Shown: one piece after another, positions 41,519 to 50,788 of the stretch
Layout: every line of letters starts with the position of its first letter
How positions within the stretch are numbered: the first letter of the stretch is position 1
NCBI GenBank assembly: GCA_028287505.1
Contig: JAQBPN010000114.1
Coordinates: forward strand, 1-64,000
Origin: Fibrobacterota bacterium
GTDB taxonomy: Bacteria; Fibrobacterota; Fibrobacteria; UBA11236
Direction of reading: 5' to 3'
DNA: 64,000 nucleotides
Position numbers and translations under genes: made by a program
The notes under the pieces: generated by a model
What the model was told of the DNA's origin: nothing
The model's input: the letters and a program-made list of their open reading frames with translations, nothing else
Database searches by the model: none

Positions 41519-42189
41519 TTCTTCGGCCCCGCATTGGAAAAATCGAATTCATGGCCAAAGAGCTTCCATGGCGATTTGCTTTCAAAGGTATAGAAGCGTC
41601 CATCCAATGTATAGAACGGGATTGAATCGAGACCGGTGTATATGATGGGTCCCTTCAATTCGAAAACCGGTTCAGCCTTTTTCTTCCCCGTGAGATTTTT
41701 GATCACCAACTCGGTGAGGCAGTTTTCCTTGTCCGCCCGGAGAATGATTTTTTCAGGGGATTCCTCCAGCGCCCCTTCGAATTCGCACCAGCCGTCTCCT
41801 TCGGACAGGCTCATTTTGTTGTACCCTTCACGTATGGTGAAGTAGCCGCGCACCGCAAAAAATCTCCCGCCTTTAAGCTGAAAAATCGGGAAATAGTCGG
41901 AGCCAATCCTGTCGTCATAGGAGGTCGAGTCGTATGGCGTATAAATCCACTTCGGGTTGTTGGGAACCAGGATCCTGTCCGGTCCATTTTCCGGGGCAAC
42001 CGTGTCTACCGGAGTTTTTTCCGACGGAGCCATTTTTTTTGGAATCGGTGATTCCGGTTTTTTGCAGCCGCAAACCGTCAGTATCATGCCCAGAAAAACG
42101 AGAGCCCTCCAAAGCCTGTTCTGGGCGAACTTTGCGATCAGACTGCTTAAGATCAACAGGACCGAAAGGAATACCGCGCGGGAGTTCAT
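41515..42189 (-). CDS. Membrane-anchored or lipid-modified protein of unknown function
   Basis: A 224-residue protein. The N-terminus has two hydrophobic stretches (about 5-20 and 31-43), the second ending VCGC, which could be a lipobox that would leave a 43-residue signal. A Pro/Lys-rich linker follows, and then a beta-rich region (IFQLKGGRFFAVRGYF, EKIILRADKENCLTELVIKNLTG). No family is recognised. The ATG at 42189 lies 7 bp after the DUF2071 stop codon, and the stop codon overlaps the next lipoprotein by 4 bp, so it is internal to the operon. Confidence 0.7.
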   Translation of the reverse strand: MNSRAVFLSVLLILSSLIAKFAQNRLWRALVFLGMILTVCGCKKPESPIPKKMAPSEKTPVDTVAPENGPDRILVPNNPKWIYTPYDSTSYDDRIGSDYFPIFQLKGGRFFAVRGYFTIREGYNKMSLSEGDGWCEFEGALEESPEKIILRADKENCLTELVIKNLTGKKKAEPVFELKGPIIYTGLDSIPFYTLDGRFYTFESKSPWKLFGHEFDFSNAGPKK

Positions 42190-42196
42190 GTAAGGA

Positions 42197-42931
42197 CTAG
42201 TCCACGCGTTCCGGAAACCATGCCACGACCTCGGTTTTTTCCGAGAAGTGGAGCAGGGGCGCAATCGCGGGAAGCTTCACTCCGATGGGCTCCGTCATGG
42301 TATTGGCGACAATCCTGGCCTGTGCCGGCTGGAGCCGCCAGGGCTTGTGGTGGATGGAGGTGCGGAAGATCCCACCCTCATCATCGGCGGCGTAGAAACA
42401 ATAGCGCGCGGTAAGCCAGTCGTCCAAGGTGCCGGGCGCCGCGCGGTAGACCGGGCCGGTAGGAGAGAAAACGGTTTCGAGTTCGGCCGGGGCCGCGCCG
42501 CGATGGGTGCGGCGGCTTTTGTAGTGGACTTCCTGGTCCGGACGGGGCGCGGTTATCTTGGCGTCGAAATAAGGCAGGTGGAAGAACCGCCGGGCTCCGC
42601 GCACCGCTATCTGATTGGTCGCATCCAGGCTGAAGAACCACACTCCCGGAATCCCGCCGCGCGTGACATAGGTCCGCACGTTCAGTTCCGGGAACGCCGA
42701 GAGCCCGGGAAACTCCGGGAGAAAGCGCGCCCGGACTCCGCCCATGCGGAACGGCACCACCCCGATCCAGGCCTGGCCCTGGAACAGATCCAATTCCAAT
42801 CCGGCGGGGATGAGATGGCGCAGGGATTCGGCGGGTACCGGCCAGTGCATGAAGAGCAGGTCCAACCAATCCATGGCCATCATCCAGCCGCGGGGATGGC
42901 GGAAAGCGGCGTTGGGCAGGAAAGGGTTCAT
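42197..42931 (-). CDS. DUF2071 (YqjF-like) protein
   Basis: A 244-residue DUF2071 protein. Conserved blocks are WLDLLFMHWPVPAESLRHLI, WIGVVPFRMGGVRARFLP, FPELNVRTYVTRGGIPGVW with FFSLDATN, and LTARYCFYAAD. The family is widespread in Bacteria and has no established biochemical role; YqjF of Bacillus responds to aromatic compounds. There is no signal peptide. It lies between a DUF3857 lipoprotein gene (24 bp upstream) and another envelope gene (7 bp downstream), so it is an operon member. Confidence 0.85.
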   Translation of the reverse strand: MNPFLPNAAFRHPRGWMMAMDWLDLLFMHWPVPAESLRHLIPAGLELDLFQGQAWIGVVPFRMGGVRARFLPEFPGLSAFPELNVRTYVTRGGIPGVWFFSLDATNQIAVRGARRFFHLPYFDAKITAPRPDQEVHYKSRRTHRGAAPAELETVFSPTGPVYRAAPGTLDDWLTARYCFYAADDEGGIFRTSIHHKPWRLQPAQARIVANTMTEPIGVKLPAIAPLLHFSEKTEVVAWFPERVD

Positions 42932-42955
42932 GGCTGTCCGGCTGGGGTCAAGCGC

Positions 42956-44908
42956 TCAGCGCGGGATGGTGGGTTTGCGCTTTCCCGGGGCGGCTTGGGA
43001 TTTGGCTGCGGTTTCGTTGCGTACGATGACACGGGCCTCCGAGATGCGGTTGAGTTCCACTATCTGCGGATATAACATACGCATTTCCTGCGGGCTCAAT
43101 TTAATCTTGTGCAAGGTCATGTCCCGGGTGAAGACGAACTGCTGATCGGTTTCTTCCGCGCGGCAGGTGACTTTGAACAGGGAATTGGAGGCGTCCGCGC
43201 AGGGGATGTTGGCCTCCAGTTTCCTGCCGGGGATTTTGGCCACTTCAATCCGTTCCAGGGTCTGGTTTTCCAGGCCATTCTTGAATCCCGCGGCGCGGGT
43301 GGTGTCGTAGGACGCGAAGTAGTTGCGGAAAATATGGTTGAGCCTCACCTGGGTTTCGCCCTTGCGTTCCACGGCCTGGTTGGGATTCACGAAGGTGAGC
43401 TTGGCGAGCATGGGTTTGCCGCGCGCGTTCTGATCCGTAACCTGGCAGGTTTTCAGGGCGTTGGACGTCCCCAGCTTGGTCAGGAGGCTCTGGAACACGT
43501 CCTTGACTTCATCCTTCTTTTCCTGGAGGAGGGCGTTCCGGATGGTGAAGGCCAGGTAACCTCCCAGTTCCAGGTCCAGCTGTTGATCGGCGTCCGGAGA
43601 TCCGGGATCGATGCGGTAGGTGCTGCGGGAATAGGACGCGCCCCCGGCGAAATCGGGCACCTTGGCCGAGTCCTTGTCGGCCAGCGACAAGGCCGCCAGT
43701 CCGAAATAGTCGTCCGGGTATTCGCCCAACGCCGCGCCGCGCGAGTAGGGAAAGGCGAGCAGGGTGCGCTTGTCCACTTCCACCGTTACCAAGGGCACGC
43801 TGAGCTGCATGGGGGTTTCGAACTTGGGGTCGAATCCGCCCATGCTGCGCGGCCGGGTGACCATCACGCTGGTGGTGAGGCCCAGGTGGTTGAACATCTC
43901 GCGGAGCACCACCGCCAGCTCCCACATGTTGCCCTGGCCGGAGGCCATGACCTTGTCCGGATCGATGGAAGAGAGGCCGCTGTATTGGTAGGAGATGTTG
44001 TCCTGCACCCACTGGAAAACCGCCTGGGCCTTTTCCCCGTCGCTCTTTTTGCCTTGGGTCAGCTCGTCCGTCTTTTTCTTCAGCTTCTTGGTGGAGTTGA
44101 AGTAGGAGGGCCTCAAGGCCGTCTTTTCATAGGATTCGCTCAAGGCCTCCCAGGTGGTGATGATCGGGAAGCCGTCGAAATGCCGCAGGACCAGGCTGAC
44201 GCGCGGTTCCGTCACGTCGATTTCATCCTGGAACTCCAGGCGGCTGCGGGGATGGGCGTTGCGCACTTCCCAGGTCTGGTAGTTCAGGTTCTCGCCGGGT
44301 TTTTCGCGCTGGGTCTTCCCGTCCTGCAGGGGACCGTACTTGGCGAAGTCGTAGCTGAAGCGGTCCAGATGGGAAAAGGTGAAGCGGCCGTGCGCTACGG
44401 GGATTCCGCCGGAGAGCCAGTGTTCGAAAACGGTGACCGGCTGCTGGGTTTCGAACTCCAGGTGGATTTCCAGGAGGCATCCGGGAGTGACGTTGGGGAA
44501 GATGAGTTTGCCGGTCTTGTAATACTCGCGCATGATGCCCGCAGTATCCAGCGGGATTTCCCGTCCGCTGGAATCGCGCGCGGCCAGGCGTTTCCTGGAA
44601 ACGTAGTTCGAATAGTAGGGAACCTCGACGGTGCCCTGTTCCACGCCGTCGCGCGTCAGGATCTTCAATTTCTTGTTCACGATGAACCTGGCCGTGGTGG
44701 TGCGCGCGAACGGATTGTCCAGGTAGGATTCCTCCACGAACAGCTCATCGGTGAGATAGTAGGCTCCGTACTTGGACCATTCCGTCTCCTGCGCGGCCGG
44801 AGCGGGGTTTTCGTTCAGCAGGATGGGCTTGGAGGTGGGAGCGCAACCGCCCAGCAGGGCCAGCAGAGCCAAGAGGGCCAAGGCCGCAAGGGCGCCGATC
44901 CGTTTCAT
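42956..44908 (-). CDS. DUF3857 lipoprotein with inactive transglutaminase-like domain
   Basis: A 650-residue lipoprotein (lipobox LLGGC, C22). A DUF3857 beta-sandwich (about 60-230) precedes a transglutaminase-like domain (about 285-400). In the sister protein at 44929 the catalytic site reads GYGDCKE; here the aligned stretch is GQGNMWE, so the catalytic Cys is Met328, and the His and Asp positions are also lost. The domain is therefore probably non-enzymatic. A C-terminal beta-rich region (450-640) follows. It starts 20 bp after the sister gene, so both are made from one mRNA and may work as a pair at the envelope. The frame is open further upstream, but the lipoprotein signal fixes the start at 44908. 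Confidence 0.8.
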   Translation of the reverse strand: MKRIGALAALALLALLALLGGCAPTSKPILLNENPAPAAQETEWSKYGAYYLTDELFVEESYLDNPFARTTTARFIVNKKLKILTRDGVEQGTVEVPYYSNYVSRKRLAARDSSGREIPLDTAGIMREYYKTGKLIFPNVTPGCLLEIHLEFETQQPVTVFEHWLSGGIPVAHGRFTFSHLDRFSYDFAKYGPLQDGKTQREKPGENLNYQTWEVRNAHPRSRLEFQDEIDVTEPRVSLVLRHFDGFPIITTWEALSESYEKTALRPSYFNSTKKLKKKTDELTQGKKSDGEKAQAVFQWVQDNISYQYSGLSSIDPDKVMASGQGNMWELAVVLREMFNHLGLTTSVMVTRPRSMGGFDPKFETPMQLSVPLVTVEVDKRTLLAFPYSRGAALGEYPDDYFGLAALSLADKDSAKVPDFAGGASYSRSTYRIDPGSPDADQQLDLELGGYLAFTIRNALLQEKKDEVKDVFQSLLTKLGTSNALKTCQVTDQNARGKPMLAKLTFVNPNQAVERKGETQVRLNHIFRNYFASYDTTRAAGFKNGLENQTLERIEVAKIPGRKLEANIPCADASNSLFKVTCRAEETDQQFVFTRDMTLHKIKLSPQEMRMLYPQIVELNRISEARVIVRNETAAKSQAAPGKRKPTIPR

Positions 44909-44928
44909 CGGGAATCCTTTCCGGGCCC

Positions 44929-46812
44929 TCATTTGTGCCACAGGGTGGCGCGCGCGAAGCGGGTCTTGCGTTGCACGAATTCGGCGGCGCGGGAGCGCTC
45001 GGCGGCGCCCACTTCCACGCTGCGGTTGGCGTAGGACCGTTTCAGCGTGGTCCCGTCGCATTTCCATTTGCCGTTGCCGATGTCGTGATCCAGGCCGTCC
45101 GCCTTGAACTCTCCGAATCCGGCGGGCACCTGCCAGGCATCCGATTGTTCCAAGGGCTCGAAATGGCGCGGGCCTTCCAGGTCGAGGGTGGTATAGCGCA
45201 CTTCGCCCCCGTAGATGGAGGGTTGGTTGACCAGCAGTCCGCCCTTGTCCAGCGCCAGGTAATTGGACGTGAAGGAGGCTCCGTAATCGATGGCGATCGA
45301 GGACTGATCGGGATTGGAGGAGGCGCGGCAGCGGGTGGCCTGCACGCCGAAGGCCTCCTTGAGGTACTCCTTGAGGAAGGGGATGTTCTCGTCGCCGCGG
45401 GCGGATTCCAGCATGGGGAAGAGGTTGAAGGCGCACAGGCCTTCCAGGCGGATGTTGCCTTCCAGCCGCCAATCCTTCCCGGAGACGTCCTTGACGATGG
45501 CGGAGTTGGTGGACACCTGGTTGCGGAAGCCCTTGGCGGCCGAGACCTTGGTGAGGCGGCTTTTGCCGGACTCCAGCAGCAGCGCGGTGCGATCGAGGAT
45601 GGGGAAATAGGAATCGTTGGGGTCGCCGTATTTCACGGTGGGATCGAAGAAGCGCACCGGTTTGCCGGGCGTTTCGATCCACACCACCATGTGGTTGAAA
45701 CCGCCCAGGGTGGGGTAGGCTTCCCGCACCTGGAAGGTGCCGGGCGGGGAGACGAGCGCCATGCCCGCGTGCACGCCTTTCTTCCGGAGCAACAGGGCCA
45801 TCAGGGTGGACATCTCCTTGCAGTCCCCGTAGCCCTTGGAAAGGACCTGGCCCGCCGGCCTGGGCACGAAGGCGTGCAGCTTGTCCACGTCGGAATGGTA
45901 GCGGATGCGCGTGCGCAGCAAGACCAGGAAGCGCGTGGCCAGCGTGTCCGGATCCTTGTCCGTGACGGAAGCGGCCAGGGTTTCCATTTCCGGAGTCATG
46001 GCGGTGGACTCCTTGATGCTGGACAGGTAATCGTCCCCCAGCTCCTTCCAGCTGTAGGACCGGGCGCCGCGCGGGGGCAGGCTGAAGTGGAGGGCCGCGA
46101 ACCAGGTTTCCGGATCCCGGGGCATGGTGCGGGAATCCAGCTTGGCCAGCTTGAGCGCGGTCACGGAGAACAAGGATCCGGTTTCGCTTGCGGAGCGCGC
46201 GCTGTCCAGGGGAATGCCTTCCGGGTTCTCCAGGCCGATGCGGAGATCGGATCCGGGGGGCGTGGAAAGGATCAGGGTCTTGGCCAGGCAGGGGTAGTCG
46301 CCGCGCAGCAATTCCGTTTTCAGGAATTCCGGCCGCGTATAGTCGCGGGTCACGTCCAGGCGGATGACGGTGCCCTTGAGATAGCGGGGCAGCGTGAACC
46401 CGCTGAGGAAGCGGTTGGTGGAGGGATAGTCCCCTTCGCTCGAGCGTTCGCGGCGCACGGAATAAGACGGTTGGCGCCAGCTTTCCCCGTCCGGGTAATA
46501 GGCGGAGGCGGAAACGGAAACCGGCCCTTCGATGTTCTCGAAATCCGCCAGCACGATTTGCTCCATGAGGTTGGGATTGCGGACGTTAATGTAGTACCAG
46601 GTGGATTGCCGCCGTTGGGCGTGGTTGCCCGCCTCCCCGGTTTGCAGGGTGAGCCAGATGGAATCGGAGAGGACGATCACCGGCTCTTCCTTCCAGGCTT
46701 CGGGCAGGGAGTCGATGGATCCGCGGAACTGCGCGATGGGATCGATCTTGGGACCGGGCGCGCACGCGCACAAAAACAGGACGGCTGCGGAAAGCGAAAG
46801 GACGTGTTTCAT
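44929..46812 (-). CDS. DUF3857/transglutaminase-like lipoprotein
   Basis: A 627-residue lipoprotein (signal MKHVLSLSAAVLFLCAC, lipobox LCAC). The N-terminal DUF3857 domain (about 60-260) is followed by a transglutaminase/protease-like domain with a full triad: C331 (GYGDCKEMSTLMALLL), H374 (GGFNHMVVW) and D390 (RFFDPTV). Such domains crosslink or cleave proteins or peptides; the true reaction is unknown for this family. It is the first gene of the leftward six-gene envelope operon and is divergent from the methyltransferase gene 99 bp away. Longer starts upstream lack signal character. Confidence 0.88.
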   Translation of the reverse strand: MKHVLSLSAAVLFLCACAPGPKIDPIAQFRGSIDSLPEAWKEEPVIVLSDSIWLTLQTGEAGNHAQRRQSTWYYINVRNPNLMEQIVLADFENIEGPVSVSASAYYPDGESWRQPSYSVRRERSSEGDYPSTNRFLSGFTLPRYLKGTVIRLDVTRDYTRPEFLKTELLRGDYPCLAKTLILSTPPGSDLRIGLENPEGIPLDSARSASETGSLFSVTALKLAKLDSRTMPRDPETWFAALHFSLPPRGARSYSWKELGDDYLSSIKESTAMTPEMETLAASVTDKDPDTLATRFLVLLRTRIRYHSDVDKLHAFVPRPAGQVLSKGYGDCKEMSTLMALLLRKKGVHAGMALVSPPGTFQVREAYPTLGGFNHMVVWIETPGKPVRFFDPTVKYGDPNDSYFPILDRTALLLESGKSRLTKVSAAKGFRNQVSTNSAIVKDVSGKDWRLEGNIRLEGLCAFNLFPMLESARGDENIPFLKEYLKEAFGVQATRCRASSNPDQSSIAIDYGASFTSNYLALDKGGLLVNQPSIYGGEVRYTTLDLEGPRHFEPLEQSDAWQVPAGFGEFKADGLDHDIGNGKWKCDGTTLKRSYANRSVEVGAAERSRAAEFVQRKTRFARATLWHK

Positions 46813-46911
46813 GCTTCCTACCCGGTGAAAAAAAGACTGGCCGTCGCTTGCGTTGTCCGCGGGGGTAAGCGACTGAAAACGCAAAGAATAGCTAACTTTT
46901 TGGGTAAAAGC

Positions 46912-47577
46912 ATGCCCATAGAACCCTCGGCCCCACGCGGCCCAGACACCCCCCGAGAGAGCGGCCCGGACCTGCGGGCCTGGTTCGGGGACATCGACCT
47001 TTATCTGTTCGATCAACTGCTCAAAGGCCGCCTCAAGCCGCCCATGCGGATGCTGGACGCGGGATGCGGTACCGGGCGGAATCTTCCCTATTTTTTCCGG
47101 ACCGGGTTCGATGTCCACGCCGCCGATGCCGACGAAGACGCCCTGGACCACGTGCGGGAAATGGCCGCTGAGCTGGCGCCGGACCTCCCCGCCGACCATT
47201 TCCGGGTTGAGAAGGTTGAGGCCATGACCTTCCCGGAGGGACATTTCGGCCTGGTCCTCTGCAACGCCGTGCTGCATTTCGCCGAGGACGAGGACCATTT
47301 CCAACGCATGCTGGACGGGCTCTGGAAGGTGACGGCCCCGGGGGGCATGCTCTTCATGCGCCTATCCTCGACCATCGGCATCGAAAGCCGCCTGACCCGC
47401 CTGGAGTCCGGCAAATACCGCATGCCCACGGGCGGGGAGTGGTTTCTGGTCAATGAGGCCAAGCTCCTGCTGGCCACGGAACGGCTCCATGGGGAGCTGG
47501 CGGAGCCCCTGAGGTCGGTCAATGTCCAGAACCTCCGGTGCATGACCACCTGGATCCTCCGCAAACGCAAGGTCTGA
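46912..47577 (+). CDS. Class I SAM-dependent methyltransferase
   Basis: A 221-residue methyltransferase. Motif I is RMLDAGCGTGRNLPYF (48-55 for LDAGCGTG), motif II the acidic HAADADEDAL, and motif IV FGLVLCNAVLHFAED, typical of the Methyltransf_11/25 group. Substrate specificity is not readable. The family motif fixes the frame and ATG 46912 is the first suitable start; the ribosome-binding site is weak. It is alone on its strand. A 9-bp inverted repeat (47667-47675 with 47721-47729) after the gene may be its terminator. Confidence 0.88.
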   Translation: MPIEPSAPRGPDTPRESGPDLRAWFGDIDLYLFDQLLKGRLKPPMRMLDAGCGTGRNLPYFFRTGFDVHAADADEDALDHVREMAAELAPDLPADHFRVEKVEAMTFPEGHFGLVLCNAVLHFAEDEDHFQRMLDGLWKVTAPGGMLFMRLSSTIGIESRLTRLESGKYRMPTGGEWFLVNEAKLLLATERLHGELAEPLRSVNVQNLRCMTTWILRKRKV

Positions 47578-47880
47578 TCGGCACTGGCGGGCCCTGGTGG
47601 GCCCGGGCCGGGCCCGAACCTGACCCCGATCCCGACACTTTTCACCCTCCCCGACCCGTAACCGGGACTTGACCCCCCCGCCCGGCGGCGCCCCGGGGCT
47701 CCCCAAAGCCCGGAGACCCAGGGTCAAGTTTCCAAAGCACTTGCCTCCGTCCCGGTTTAGTCCGATAATGGGGATGGGAGTTCCGGCTCCGGCGGTAACC
47801 CGCCGGGACCTGATGTGCGGGCGCGGCAGCAGAGGGGACTGCCGACTCGCCTCCCGAATTTTTATATTTGCCTAAACATC
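47578..47880 (+). other. 303-bp intergenic region
   Basis: GC-rich gap with runs such as GGGCCCGGGCCGGGCCC near 47598-47616 and an inverted repeat ACTTGACCC/GGGTCAAGT (47667-47675 with 47721-47729), which could be the 3' end of the methyltransferase transcript. A 68-codon open frame (47669-47875) is Pro/Arg-rich without a ribosome-binding site and is not credible. No RNA gene was recognised. Confidence 0.45.
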
Positions 47881-48294
47881 ATGTACCAAACCCAACTGCT
47901 TAAAATCAAAATCCGCGCCGGCAAGACAGCCGCCGTGATCGAATTCATCCGCAGCCTGCGCGCCCGGAAAGACCTCGCCCTGGAAGCCCTGCGCCGTGAA
48001 GGCATGGTGGTCGAGACCATGTTCCTGGAACGCCGCGATGACGGCGACTATCTCTACTACTACGCCAAGGCCCGCGACCTGACCCTGGCCAACCAGGTTA
48101 ACATGGAAGCTACCGATGCCCTGACCCTGGAAATCCGCAACTTCGTCGCCGAGACCTGGGGCCATATCGTTTCCCCGGAACCTTTGCTCGATCTCGATTT
48201 GATCCAGGAGGAAACCGCCGTCCGGACGCCCCCTCGGCGCAAGACCACCAAGGCTCCTTCCTCCGCTCCGGCGCCGCATGCCCTTGCGGGCTGA
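47881..48294 (+). CDS. DUF6176-like protein
   Basis: A 137-residue cytoplasmic protein. The first 105 residues form an alpha/beta, ferredoxin-like domain: LLKIKIRAGKTAAVIEFIRSL, ETMFLERRDDGDYLYYYAKA and a helix with LTLEIRNFVAETW. This resembles the DUF6176 family of small proteins with unknown role, sometimes seen as dimeric-barrel relatives. The C-terminal 30 residues are Lys/Pro/Ala-rich and probably disordered. It may be co-transcribed with the helicase gene 66 bp downstream. Confidence 0.72.
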   Translation: MYQTQLLKIKIRAGKTAAVIEFIRSLRARKDLALEALRREGMVVETMFLERRDDGDYLYYYAKARDLTLANQVNMEATDALTLEIRNFVAETWGHIVSPEPLLDLDLIQEETAVRTPPRRKTTKAPSSAPAPHALAG

Positions 48295-48360
48295 GTCCGC
48301 CGCTTTTCCCGCGGCTCCGGCCGCAATCCTTCCGCCTTCCACTTCCACCCCGGCCTGATC

Positions 48361-49722
48361 ATGGACGACGCTTCCGCTTCCGACGCGCCTTCGCCCTTGG
48401 GCGATGGTCTGGAATGGAACGACGGATTCCAGGAAGTGATGGAACTGGTCGAGGAAGGCTGCCGCTGCCTCTTCGTCACCGGCAAGGCGGGCACGGGCAA
48501 GTCCACCTTGCTCCAGCAGATCAAACGCAAGATCATGCACAAGGCCGTCGTGCTCGCGCCCACCGGCGTCGCGGCCGTGCACGTGGGCGGCCAGACCATC
48601 CACTCCTTCTTCCGCTTCCCGCCCCACGTGCTTTTTCCGGAAGCGGTGCAGCGCCTCAACGGCAGCGGACTCCTGCGCAAGCTGCAAACCGTCATCATCG
48701 ACGAGATCTCCATGGTCCGCGCGGACATCATCGACGCCATCGACATGCATCTGCGCCGCTTCGGCCCGGAGCGGCATCTGCCCTTCGGCGGGGTGCAGAT
48801 GATTTTCTTCGGGGACCTGCACCAATTGCCGCCCGTGGTTTCGCCCCATGAAATGGAGGCTTTCCGCACGCTCTACGAAAGCCCCTGGTTCTTCAAGGCC
48901 CACGTCTTCTCCAAGCAACCATTCGATCGCGTCGATCTCAAGAAGGTCTACCGGCAGAAGGAGAAGCGTTTCATCTCCCTGCTCAACATCATCCGTTCCG
49001 GCGAAGTGGAGGAAGAGGATCTGGAAGCGCTCAACGTGCGCATGGACAAGGCCTTCCAGCCCGAGGAATCCCTGCCCACCATCACCCTGACCTCGACGAA
49101 TGCCACGGCCGATCGCGTCAACGCCCGCAAGCTGGAAGACCTTCCCGCCCATCTGGCCCTGTACGCGGCGCAGGTGCAGGGAGAGTTCGAACCGCGCCTC
49201 TATCCCACCGATGAACCGCTGGGACTTAAGGTAGGGGCGCAGGTGATGTTCCTCAAGAACCACTCCGCGGGCAACTGGGTCAACGGCACCCTGGGAGTGG
49301 TGGCGGCCATGGATGCCGACGCCATCTGGGTGCACATTCCCACCGATTCGCACAAAGGCCGGGAGCTGCGCGGAGGCAACGTCGATCCCCATGCGGGACC
49401 CCTGGGCGCGATGCGGGTGGAAAAAGCCTTCTGGGAAAGCGTGCGTTACGTCCTCGATCCGGAAACCGGCCGGGTGGTGCCCAAGCCCGTGGGCCGCTTC
49501 ACGCAATTCCCGCTCAAGCTGGCCTGGGCCATGACCATCCATAAGAGCCAGGGCAAGACCTTCGAACGCGTCATCATCGATTTGGGCCAGGGCGCATTCG
49601 CCCACGGCCAATCCTACGTGGCCCTGAGCCGGTGCACCACTTTGGAAGGCATTACCCTGCGCCGGCCGCTTTCCGGCCGCGATCTGATGCTCGATCCGGA
49701 AGTGCGCGAGTTTCTGGCCTGA
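48361..49722 (+). CDS. Pif1/RecD-like superfamily 1B DNA helicase
   Basis: A 453-residue ATP-dependent helicase of the Pif1/RecD group (5'-to-3' translocation). Motif I is GKAGTGKST (41-49), motif Ia includes VVLAPTGVAAVHVGGQTIHS, motif II VIIDEISMV (D114, E115), and motif III FFGDLHQLPP. Motif V/VI near the C-terminus reads AWAMTIHKSQGKTFERVIID, then QSYVALSRC. The size matches short bacterial Pif1 proteins without extra domains. It likely acts on replication forks or G-quadruplexes, which would suit a GC-rich genome. The second rhomboid gene follows 63 bp later. Confidence 0.92.
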   Translation: MDDASASDAPSPLGDGLEWNDGFQEVMELVEEGCRCLFVTGKAGTGKSTLLQQIKRKIMHKAVVLAPTGVAAVHVGGQTIHSFFRFPPHVLFPEAVQRLNGSGLLRKLQTVIIDEISMVRADIIDAIDMHLRRFGPERHLPFGGVQMIFFGDLHQLPPVVSPHEMEAFRTLYESPWFFKAHVFSKQPFDRVDLKKVYRQKEKRFISLLNIIRSGEVEEEDLEALNVRMDKAFQPEESLPTITLTSTNATADRVNARKLEDLPAHLALYAAQVQGEFEPRLYPTDEPLGLKVGAQVMFLKNHSAGNWVNGTLGVVAAMDADAIWVHIPTDSHKGRELRGGNVDPHAGPLGAMRVEKAFWESVRYVLDPETGRVVPKPVGRFTQFPLKLAWAMTIHKSQGKTFERVIIDLGQGAFAHGQSYVALSRCTTLEGITLRRPLSGRDLMLDPEVREFLA

Positions 49723-49785
49723 GCGGCCGCTAACTTCTCAAGCCGCCTGCTGGCCAATTTCCCCCGCCTCCCGGATAATTCTGGG

Positions 49786-50667
49786 ATGCCCTTGCCGATT
49801 AAATCCAATGGTCCCGATGCCCCGTCCCCGGGTATTGCCTCCCCCGGGACATTGGGGGTCATCGTCGTCTGCATCCTCTTCCAGCTCGCGGTCTGGCGCG
49901 ACCAGGCCGCCCATGCGAAGGCGATCTCCATCCTGCGTTTCGGATCCAGCAGTTGCGCAACGGGGCGGGCCCAGATCCATGCGTTGGAGATGGCGGAGGA
50001 TTACGGCATCCTGAAGGCGGCGGGGATGCAGATCGATCGCGATGCCGTAGCGCGGGTACGGCTGGACAAGATGAAGAAGGCCAGCCTGGTCCATCGGCTG
50101 TCCCTGGTAGCCGGCGACTTCAACCCGGTCAATCTCGCCACCTCCCTGTTCACCCATGTCGATTGGCTGCATCTTGTTTTCAACCTGTGGTTCCTGTTCC
50201 TGGTGGGCGCGGCCATGGAGAAACACTGGGGGACGGGTCCATTCCTGGGAGCCTACCTGGCTTGCGGTCTGATCGGAGAAGTGGCTTTCCTGATCTGCAA
50301 CCGCGGGGGAGGGACGTTCCTGGGCGTGTCCCTGACCGGAGCTTCCGGCGCCATCGCGGGAATGATGGGCGCATTCGCGCTCACCCGGGGTAACACCAAG
50401 ATGACTGTGGGAGGCGCGTTCGGGATCGGGCGTCGCACCGAAGTTTCCGCGCGGCTTTATTTCGGCACTTGGGCGGTCGGGCAATTCGTGGATGGATTCC
50501 TCCTGGGCGGGCACAGCGGCGGCGCCGCGGTTTCCGCTCTTCTCGCCGGCTGTCTGGCGGGTCTGGTCATGGGTAAATTCATCCCCGGCGCGGGATCCTC
50601 CCAAGGACTGGTATTCCTGGGCGCGCCGTTTGGCGCGGACGGGAAACCCGCTTCCCGCAGGGTTTGA
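49786..50667 (+). CDS. Rhomboid-family membrane protease with long N-terminal loop
   Basis: A 293-residue rhomboid. After a short N-terminus and TM1 (about 22-37), an extended soluble segment of about 70 residues precedes the core. The core has the helix 2 motif HLVFNLWFLFLVG (N133), catalytic S187 in GASGA (185-189) and catalytic H243 in GGHSGGAAVSALLAG. This layout differs from the compact rhomboid at 15659 and resembles rhomboids fused to a cytosolic or periplasmic domain. The gene is separated by 63 bp from the helicase gene. Substrate unknown. Confidence 0.87.
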   Translation: MPLPIKSNGPDAPSPGIASPGTLGVIVVCILFQLAVWRDQAAHAKAISILRFGSSSCATGRAQIHALEMAEDYGILKAAGMQIDRDAVARVRLDKMKKASLVHRLSLVAGDFNPVNLATSLFTHVDWLHLVFNLWFLFLVGAAMEKHWGTGPFLGAYLACGLIGEVAFLICNRGGGTFLGVSLTGASGAIAGMMGAFALTRGNTKMTVGGAFGIGRRTEVSARLYFGTWAVGQFVDGFLLGGHSGGAAVSALLAGCLAGLVMGKFIPGAGSSQGLVFLGAPFGADGKPASRRV

Positions 50668-50788
50668 GTGCGCCGCGGTCGCGCCGCTTTTATATTGCGT
50701 CTGCATCCGCCCCTGGTAGAAATCCGAAGAATCTTTATACCTTTCCTTCGCGCGCTCAATCGGAAAATTCGCTGAAACCGGAGGACGG

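Noticed and set aside
44935-47577. An 880-codon + strand frame leading into the methyltransferase
   Set aside because: Only the last 221 codons (from 46912) carry the methyltransferase motifs. The rest is antisense to a transglutaminase lipoprotein and low in complexity.
47667-47729. Inverted repeat ACTTGACCC/GGGTCAAGT as a firm terminator
   Set aside because: The arms are short, 45 bp apart and without a U-run, so I kept it only as a note in the intergenic entry.
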